Shown in pieces: positions 56,385 through 64,000 of a stretch of DNA of 64,000 nucleotides. The first letter of the stretch is position 1, and every line of letters starts with the position of its first letter. Source of the stretch: Paulinella micropora (Eukaryota; Cercozoa; Imbricatea; Euglyphida); contig BJOX01000003.1 of NCBI GenBank assembly GCA_009731375.1, positions 20,837 to 84,836 of the forward strand, given 5' to 3'. The translations under genes were made by a program, and so were the position numbers. The notes below the pieces were generated by a model, which saw only the letters and a list, made by a program, of their open reading frames with translations, did no database searches and had not been told where the DNA came from.

Positions 56385-56721
56385 ACCGTTGATTAGGTAA
56401 TTACCCGGTCACTCACGGACCTAATACCTTTACACTCCGGTTTTGCTGAGGGACTCCGTTAGAAGCCACGATGCCAATCGACACTTTAATTCGCAAGTAG
56501 ATAGCAGAACTGACAAACTCAAAGGTAATAACAAAACTGAAATATAGTCCGCACGACTGTAATTATTACAAAATGGTTATTGTCCAATCCTGAAATGTCA
56601 ATATAGTCCGTTACGTCCGTTACCATTATTGACTAGAACTATACGGTCATTCGACTATACGAATAAATTACTTACCAGTCACAAAGCAATTACTAACAGT
56701 AAACGTAGTTATCCTACCAAC
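56385..56721 (-). repeat. copia LTR, right copy (5' LTR of the minus-strand element)
   Basis: Direct repeat of 49101-49435. Differences include CGGTTTTGC versus CGGTTTGC and CTCCGTT versus CTCTGTT. Confidence 0.95.
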
Positions 56722-58258
56722 TGCTATCCCATAAATTTCCGTCCCGTGACTCCACTGAGAGAGCAGGTCAACTGAAATACCAATAAATAGCAAAGAGGCA
56801 CTCACTTCGTTTATTTACGTAGATTTCTACTTGTTTCAGTGCAGACTTGGGTTGCAAAGTACGAACACGATGAACCGCCGTAGATTGTGAGTTAATCACA
56901 GTGAGGCCACGGTGTCAGTGATACTTGAAGATGAAAGTATAGCCTACAGTACTTGAAGGAGTGCTTCAAGTCCAACTAATATGTTCAAGTATCAAAATTT
57001 TCATTTGGGAAAGATTTCTCAGCTGTTTCCAAGTTTCTGGAAGTCTGTTTCCTTGTCCACAAATCAAGCTTACCACACATGCGTGTTCACGGAAAATCAG
57101 TGGAAAAGGTAATAGATTGGGGAAAAAAGGCAATAGTTAATCTTTGGTTAAAAAACTCAGTTTGAATTGATCGTTTCAACTGAAGTCATTCCTGAACGAA
57201 ATAGAAAACTAGTTCGTGTTGACTGAGTTTGAGTCGAAACGTCGTGCAGAGGAGAATCTAACTGGCCGGTCAAAAACAGTAAAATGTCAACGGTAGTGGT
57301 TTAAGCCGGTCAGGCGTTAAAGAGCTCAGTCTGATACATTCGTATAGCTGATATATATTAATATAAAGAAGAAAGGAAACCTTGCCACGGCACGGTTTCA
57401 AATTGAAAGTTTGGTGGCTGACACTATCTTTTCGTCCGGCTTCCCGCTCAGCACTATGAGTGGCAGTGAAATATTTTAGTTACAGTATCATGACTCATGA
57501 TTACTAGAAACAGTCACCCGTGCTCAGCTGTGAGGGGACTAGTAAGTTTCAAAAAAATAGTCGGCCTGACTCAAAACGTGACGGACGGTGACGAAGGGTA
57601 CAATGCAGTGCTAGGAAAAAAGGTGAAGCGTACAAAAAAAATTACACGAAAGACAATAAAAGTTGGGAAAAAAAAAAAAAGGTATTACTGAGGGCGTTCA
57701 AATTCTCAATTTCTACTGTTAGATTTCCAACCAAGCGTCCGCAAAACAGGGAAATTTTCGCTGGCTAAATCAAAATCTGACTGGAAAATTAGAACTTGAA
57801 CGTACTCAGTACTAACTCTCAGCCTCGGAGCCAAAACAAACAGAGCAAAGTGTTACACAAAGAGAGAGGGAAAACCGATAAGAAGAAAGGAAACCTTATT
57901 GTATTTCAAATTTGGTTACATGAGAGTGCCACTTTTCCCTAAACTTGAAACTCACAAGGTTGCTACCGGCATTAGTGTCGCTGTTTACGGTGCCAAGGAC
58001 ACTGTCAAATTTCACTAAAGCAGTTGAATCTTCAACCAAGTCAAATATGCACAATTTTTCGACATTGAAAATTTTCGATCTTGTTGATAGGATATTTGGT
58101 ACTGGATTATAATTATTTCACTCAAAATAGTTGAAATTCTTTCAACCAAGTCGAACTATGCACAATTTTTCGATATCGAAAATTTCGACCTTGTTGATAG
58201 GATAGATGGTACAAAATTTCACATGATGAATTATAGTAGTGTGTATGTGTGTGTGAGG
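56722..58258. other. intergenic DNA with a ~108-bp tandem duplication
   Basis: No exon supported. An imperfect direct repeat containing CAATTTTTCGA...TTGTTGATAGGATA occurs at about 58,030-58,104 and 58,137-58,211. Confidence 0.55.
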
Positions 58259-58535
58259 GGGGGGGGGGGGGGGGGGGGGGGGTTAGAAGAGGNNNNNNNN
58301 NNNNNNNNNNNNNNNNNNNNNNNNNNNNNNNNNNNNNNNNNNNNNNNNNNNNNNNNNNNNNNNNNNNNNNNNNNNNNNNNNNNNNNNNNNNNNNNNNNNN
58401 NNNNNNNNNNNNNNNNNNNNNNNNNNNNNNNNNNNNNNNNNNNNNNNNNNNNNNNNNNNNNNNNNNNNNNNNNNNNNNNNNNNNNNNNNNNNNNNNNNNN
58501 NNNNNNNNNGGGGGGGGGGGGGGGGGGGGGGGGGG
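58259..58535. other. gap (58293-58509) between poly-G runs
   Basis: About 24 G on the left (58259-58282) and 27 G on the right edge. Confidence 0.95.
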
Positions 58536-58674
58536 CGCGGAAGGGGTCTAGCAGAAGCAGTTGCTTCGCAGTATTTACTGCTGTCAATAGCAGAAGTTAC
58601 TGCTGTCGTTGCATTCTGCCAAAGGCTCTAAAAGTTTCACTCACGCTGTTAAGACGTATGTCCCCTACTTCTCT

Positions 58675-60143
58675 TTATTGACTTCTCTGCATTTCAACCT
58701 CCCTCAACCTACTTGACACTAACTTTTCACCCCATTTGTAACCTAGCTTCTGGAGAGCGTTCAAAGTGGTCTCAGTCGCCTGATGTCTGAAAAAGGGAGC
58801 TTTATCGGCAGCCTCGTGGCAAATCCTCCACAGGAATTCCTCGCCGGGATCAAAGCGGAGCCTGGCCAGAGCGTTGAGCGTGTTGGCAATAGCTTGCGCG
58901 TTGAACGACGACATTTTATGCATCGCCTCATCACACAGTCTCCAAAGGATTTCGTCATCCGCATGTCCAAATATGCCAACCGCGTTGAAAATATTGCCAA
59001 CCTCTGGAGCTAAGAGATGATGGGATTTCTTGACCACCTCTCGGTACAAAGTCCTCAGCACGACCTCGCCTGGGTTGAAGTTGCTCTTGGCTAGTGCATT
59101 CAAAGTGCAAGCAAGGGATTGTGCGTTGAACGAGTAAGCCTTTTTAACCGCCTCCTGACATAATGCGTTCAGCACTGCGGCATCTGCGTTATATTTGAGC
59201 TTCCTTAATGCATTCAAAGTGACTGAAATTTCTTGGTGGTTGAAGAAAGAGACTTTCTCCATCGCCTCTTGACACAGAGCGTGCACCACCTCCTTCCCTG
59301 GCTTGTAGCTGAGCTTTCCTAGACCATTCAGCGCGTTGGGAATTTCTTGCGCGGTGAATGACTGTGCCTTTTTGACCACCTCTTGGCATAGTCGTCCCAT
59401 CACTTCCTGCCTTGGTGTATATCCGAACTTTCCTAAAGCGGTGAAAGTGTTGGCAATTTCTTGTGGGTTGAACAAGTGAGCCTTTTGACCCGCCTCGTCG
59501 CACAGTGTACTTAACACTGCCTCTCCTGGGTCATAGCCAAGCTTGGCCAAGGCGTTCAGAGTGTTGCCGATGCCTTGCGAGCTGAAGGAGTCTGCATGCT
59601 TGATCGCCTCCTGGCTTAAGGGTTCCAGCAGATTTTGCTCCGCCAAGCCCATCCTGGCGGCGCAGTTGAAAGTAATGGATATACCCGCAGCATTCAATGA
59701 ATCTACTCGCTCGATCGTCGTGCTAATGAGCATTTCCAGGAAGTCTGCTTCTGTAATCTGCAAGTCCCTCGCACCAAGCCACACATTTGTTAGATGCAAT
59801 CCTCTTAATGAAGGCAACTCTCGCTTGAGTTTTCTTATCAGTTCAACACAGCGAGGGTCGGAACGTATCCGTGCCAAGTTTGACGGTGGCTTGCCCCTCA
59901 ACCCCTTGGCTAGATTCAGCCAGGCAGCCACCAAAATTTGGGGTTCAAGACTTCCTGAGATTGAGAGATTCAAAATTTCATCAGCTGACTTGTCCTTGAA
60001 GTCGACTTTCTTCTGTTGATAAAGCAGAGTAGAGCCGATTGGGGATGGAAGGAGTGGGGCATTGTTGTCTGCTGTTTTCTGCGGCTTCAGCAAAGACGCA
60101 CCCTGGTCCAGCAGTGGATGAGGCAACAACTGCAACAACAAGA
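58675..60143 (-). CDS. 38-residue helical-repeat (OPR/RAP-like) protein, main exon
   Basis: Ends at TGA 58675. About nine consecutive repeats span residues roughly 145-480, each near 38 residues. The consensus is F.AQ.IANTLNALAKLGY.PGE.VL..LC.EA..KA, for example FSSQGIGNTLNALAKLGYDP and FNAQAIANTLNALARLRFDP. Such repeats are known from OPR and related RAP/FASTK-type proteins of algae and alveolates, which bind organellar RNA. No RAP domain is visible at the C-terminus, which ends RLREVEMQRSQ. The upstream frame enters the exon just after a TTGTTGTTGCAG acceptor, so the true start is in upstream exons, not the leucine-rich lead-in. Confidence 0.78.
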
Positions 60144-60169
60144 GCAAGACATGGATGTATGTTCATCGA

Positions 60170-60560
60170 TACTCCATCAGCAGGAATAGATTGACCCATT
60201 CCCTAGGTTCCGCCTTTGGCTCCTGATTGATGTCCACTGTGCTAGGATTGGAAGGATTTTGGAGTGGAGGTGGCGGTGGAGGTGGCCGCACTTGATCGGT
60301 GCACGCTTGCATATACTGCACCACACAAGAAAGCAGAAGGATACAAGGGAATGAATGAACTTGTTTGCAGACGGATTGCGGCAATCGGGTTTGGGGGGGT
60401 GGGGGGGGGGAAGGGCAGACCGGGTTAAATGCCTGGGATGCTTGGTGATGTTGCATGGGAGTAGTGCAGCTGGTGATGTGCGGGTGGGACGGAGCATATG
60501 TGGCTGGAGGTGGTCGCGGCTGTGGACTAAGATGATCGCCCAACCGAGGGCCTGGCTGGA
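60170..60560 (-). CDS. probable 5' exons of the OPR-like gene
   Basis: Two minus-strand exons. One (to about 60,424, donor CCG|GTCTGC) encodes a Pro/His/Gln-rich stretch with LGDHLSPQPRPPPATYAPSH. The next (from about 60,316, after GGTGCAG) encodes YMQACTDQVRPPPPPPPLQN and DINQEPKAEPREW. The donor into the main exon is uncertain (TGG|GTCAAT would keep phase). Confidence 0.5.
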
Positions 60561-60599
60561 TTACATACTACACAAATAAATAATAAATGGGTCGAAGGA

Positions 60600-61017
60600 T
60601 GACCGAAAGAGAAAACACACAGCAAGCAGAAGATGCGAGGAATAACAATCGACCGGATTGGGGCTCTCATATATCGATCGTGGATCCGGATGCAGCTTGT
60701 GTTGTTGGTCCGGACGACGCTCGTATCGTTGATTTTGCTGCTCAGCGCCGTAATTGGTGTAACCAGGGTAGGAGCTGGATGTGAAATGTCCGGACACTGG
60801 TGCCCTTGCGGAGGCGAATAACTCATGCTGCATGCACATGTTTGCGAGCACACTTATTTGCCTGCTCAAACTCAGCCCTCCACTTCTCTGACCAGCTAAG
60901 TGCCTTAAATAGATTCTTTCAATCACGTCATGCCTTTCAGCTGGCCCCACAAAATTCAAAGACAAGACCAACAGAAAAGAGAGAAAGCATTTCTCTATCT
61001 CTCTCTCTTTCTTTCTT

Positions 61018-61075
<58 letters not shown>

Positions 61076-61265
61076 GTGTGTCTGTCTGTGGATGTAAACG
61101 GTCTCGGATAGCACCTAGCTAGTGATGTGGACTCTTCAAAGGTGACTTGGACGATTTCGGTAGGCAGGATGAAATTGTGAGGTAGAAAGTGCTGCACGCA
61201 AGTACCCCGTAAGGCTGCCCAGGGAGGGCGGTGCGCTCCAGCTGGGGCACGGCCGGTGCAGGGAC
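60600..61265 (-). CDS. further upstream exons, probably of the same gene
   Basis: About 60,943-60,640 reads ERHDVIERIYLRHLAGQRSG, then a Gln/Tyr/Arg-rich stretch YGAEQQNQRYERRPDQQHKL. About 61,205-61,280 reads VEGEPVPAPAVPQLERTALP flanked by AG and GT. An alternative frame from an ATG near 60,827 (MSYSPPQGHQCPD...) is also plausible as the start. Exon boundaries and gene membership are inferred only. Confidence 0.35.
61003..61071 (+). repeat. (CT)n/(CTTT)n array
   Basis: CTTT then about 27 CT units, probably in an intron of the OPR-like gene. Confidence 0.95.
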
Positions 61266-61326
61266 AGGCTCACCCTCCACCTGCCAGCCAAGCAACCACA
61301 CCACGCCTCCTCGCTCCTCCTTCTTC

Positions 61327-61328
61327 CT

Positions 61329-61372
<44 letters not shown>

Positions 61373-61838
61373 TCCCTCCCTCCGTNNNNNNNNNNCCCCC
61401 CCACCCGGCCCCTTTATCCTTCATTGTTTCTTTCTTTCTTTCTTTCTTTTCTTTATTTTTTCCTTCCTTCCTTTCCTTTCCCTTTCCTTTTCCTTCTCCT
61501 TTTCCTTTTCGTTCCCGTTCCCTTCCCTCCCTCCCTCCCTTCCTTCCTTCCTTCCTTTCTTTCTTTCTTTCTCTCTTTAACTCTTTCTTTCTTTCTTCCT
61601 TCCTTCCTTTCTTTCTTTCTTCCTTTCTTTCTTCCTTTCTTTCTTTCTTTTCCTTTCCTCCTCCCCCCCCCCCCCCCCCCTTTTTTCTTTCTTTTCTTTC
61701 TTTTCTTTTTCTTTCTTTTCTTTCTTTTCTTTTCTTTCTTTTCTTTTCTTTCTTTCTTTTCCTTTCTTCTTTCTTTCTTTCTTTCTTCCTTCCTTCCTTC
61801 CTTCTTCCTTCCTTCCTTCCTTCCTTCCTTTTTTTTTC

Positions 61839-61869
<31 letters not shown>

Positions 61870-62104
61870 ACTTACTTTCTTGCTTTCTTGCTTTCTTTCT
61901 TTCTTTCTTTCCTTCCTTCCTTCCTTCCTTCCTTTCTTTCTTTCTTTCTTTCCTCCCTTCCTTCCTTCCTTCCTTCCTTCTTTCTTTCTTTCTTTCTTTC
62001 TTTTTCTTTTCTTTTTCTTTTCTTTTCTTTTCTTTTGTTTTGTTTTCTTTTGTTTTGTTTCTTTCTGTCCTTTCTGTCCTTTCTTTCTTTCTTTCTTTCT
62101 GTCG
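61327..62104 (+). repeat. pyrimidine satellite (CT)n, (CTTT)n, (CCTT)n, (TTTTC)n with 10-N gap
   Basis: CT at 61327-61366, gap 61386-61395, then nearly 700 bp of C/T-only sequence with an 18-C run near 61663-61680. Confidence 0.95.
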
Positions 62105-62209
62105 GAGGGATGTGGAACCAACTTGTTGAGTAGGAATACCTCATGTTTTAGTCTTTTTGAGTGGAACGCTCTGTACGCTGAACAGAAAGAAAACACACCA
62201 AAGTGCAAC

Positions 62210-62540
62210 ATAATTTAATATAATATAATATAATATAATATAATATAATATAATATAATATAATATAATATAATATAATATAATATAATATAATAATATA
62301 ATATAATATAATATAATATAATATAATATAATATAACATAACATAATATAATATAATATAATATAATATAATATAATATAATATAATATAATAATATAAT
62401 ATAATGTAATATAATATACAAATGTAATGTAATGTAATGTAATGTAATGCAATGTGATGTAATGTAATGTAATGTAATGTAATTTAATGTAATATAATAT
62501 AATATAATATTATATGACATAATATAACATAGCTAAATGT
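62210..62540 (+). repeat. (AATAT)n pentamer array grading into (AATGT)n
   Basis: Pentamers TAATA from 62214 to about 62415, then TAATG units to about 62485, then TAATA again. The variant block is contiguous, as in unequal exchange within the array. Confidence 0.95.
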
Positions 62541-62880
62541 AATTTGCGCCTCTCTGTGCTTCGCCTGTGCTTCGCGCACGAATTGGGGATCAAAGTTCGA
62601 TGCCTAACTTCCCTACTTCTCAAGCGAGAAAACCACGTAAAGATTCGCATTTGGCCACTGTCGAATGCGAAATTTTGCCAACACATATCCGGATCGAGCC
62701 AACATATATTCTGATCGATCATCTGACTTATTTGGTGTATAAATTGCCCGAGATCGTTTTTAGAGAATTCCGTGACGGGGTCAGACCTGAATTCTGGTTC
62801 CTTTTCATCCTGTTTCAACTCGATAACCTATTACACACAGCACGATATATCGTACAGTGAATCAGTAAGCAAGAAAACAA
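62541..62880. other. short unique island between satellites
   Basis: Open on both strands for about 95 codons but without a recognisable family. A GTTCGATGC box near 62,597 resembles a Pol III B box. No gene called. Confidence 0.4.
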
Positions 62881-62892
62881 ACAAATAATCTC

Positions 62893-64000
<1,108 letters not shown>

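Larger units (their letters stand above)
49101..56721 (-). mobile_element. Ty1/copia LTR retrotransposon, 7.6 kb
   Basis: Two direct LTRs enclose, on the minus strand, gag, protease, integrase, then reverse transcriptase and RNase H. Integrase before RT is the copia order. The polypurine tract AAGGGGGAG abuts the 3' LTR (49436-49446). No clear target-site duplication was seen (flanks GTAGCT and TGCTAT). The internal frames have several shifts and at least one stop. Confidence 0.93.

Noticed and set aside
61231-62218. Plus and minus ORFs of 250-320 codons of FLSF or KERK repeats
   Set aside because: Pyrimidine satellite; no non-repeat core. Only the first ~75 bp (minus strand, about 61,205-61,280) resembles an exon.

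Overview
This is eukaryotic nuclear DNA from a repeat-rich genome, assembled as a scaffold with many N gaps. The evidence is spliceosomal GT-AG introns, LTR and LINE retrotransposons, a MITE, very long microsatellites and several intron-rich genes of eukaryotic type. A 38-residue helical-repeat protein of the kind common in algal and alveolate organelle RNA biology, and a plant-like quinolinate phosphoribosyltransferase, point to an alga or alveolate. A chromerid is my best guess, with low confidence. No rRNA, convincing tRNA, CRISPR array or prokaryotic operon is visible. || Layout: 1-2,522 holds two overlapping gag-like ORFs of a retroelement on the minus strand, running off the left edge. 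3-8.5 kb is intergenic DNA full of microsatellites and gaps. 8.8-9.6 kb carries a two-exon BTB/POZ gene (+). 10.9-12.9 kb carries two unrecognised coding regions on opposite strands. 16.5-24.1 kb is a decayed Ty3/gypsy element (-). A pair of roughly 240-bp inverted repeats (14.9 and 24.9 kb) brackets it, and a small TA-flanked MITE lies beyond at 25.3 kb. || 27.0-37.2 kb is one gene that open-reading-frame calling does not reveal: a quinolinate phosphoribosyltransferase (QPT/NadC) on the minus strand, cut into about 19 exons of 29-82 nt. Its introns hold GATA, GTAT, CA and TTAGGG arrays and a 1,210-bp perfect duplication across a 10-N gap. That duplication is almost certainly an assembly error and doubles two exons. 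|| 37.9-43.0 kb has three copies of a LINE 3' end, two of them head-on and forming a large imperfect palindrome. 44.1-45.7 kb encodes the mitochondrial import channel subunit TIM17 (+, four visible exons). 47.4-47.65 kb has a possible 57-aa two-exon gene, and 47.7-48.95 kb an unrecognised gene broken only at homopolymers. 49.1-56.7 kb is a Ty1/copia element (-) with two nearly identical LTRs but disrupted ORFs. 58.7-61.3 kb encodes a 38-residue repeat (OPR/RAP-like) protein (-) with several 5' exons. The last 3 kb is pyrimidine-rich satellite with gaps. || Host genes (BTB, QPT, TIM17, OPR-like) are unrelated in pathway. QPT makes nicotinate mononucleotide for NAD, TIM17 imports mitochondrial precursors, and the OPR-like protein probably binds organellar RNA. 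No operon-like or new multi-gene system is supported. The most notable content is the gene architecture (microexons inside satellite DNA) and the nested repeat structures.
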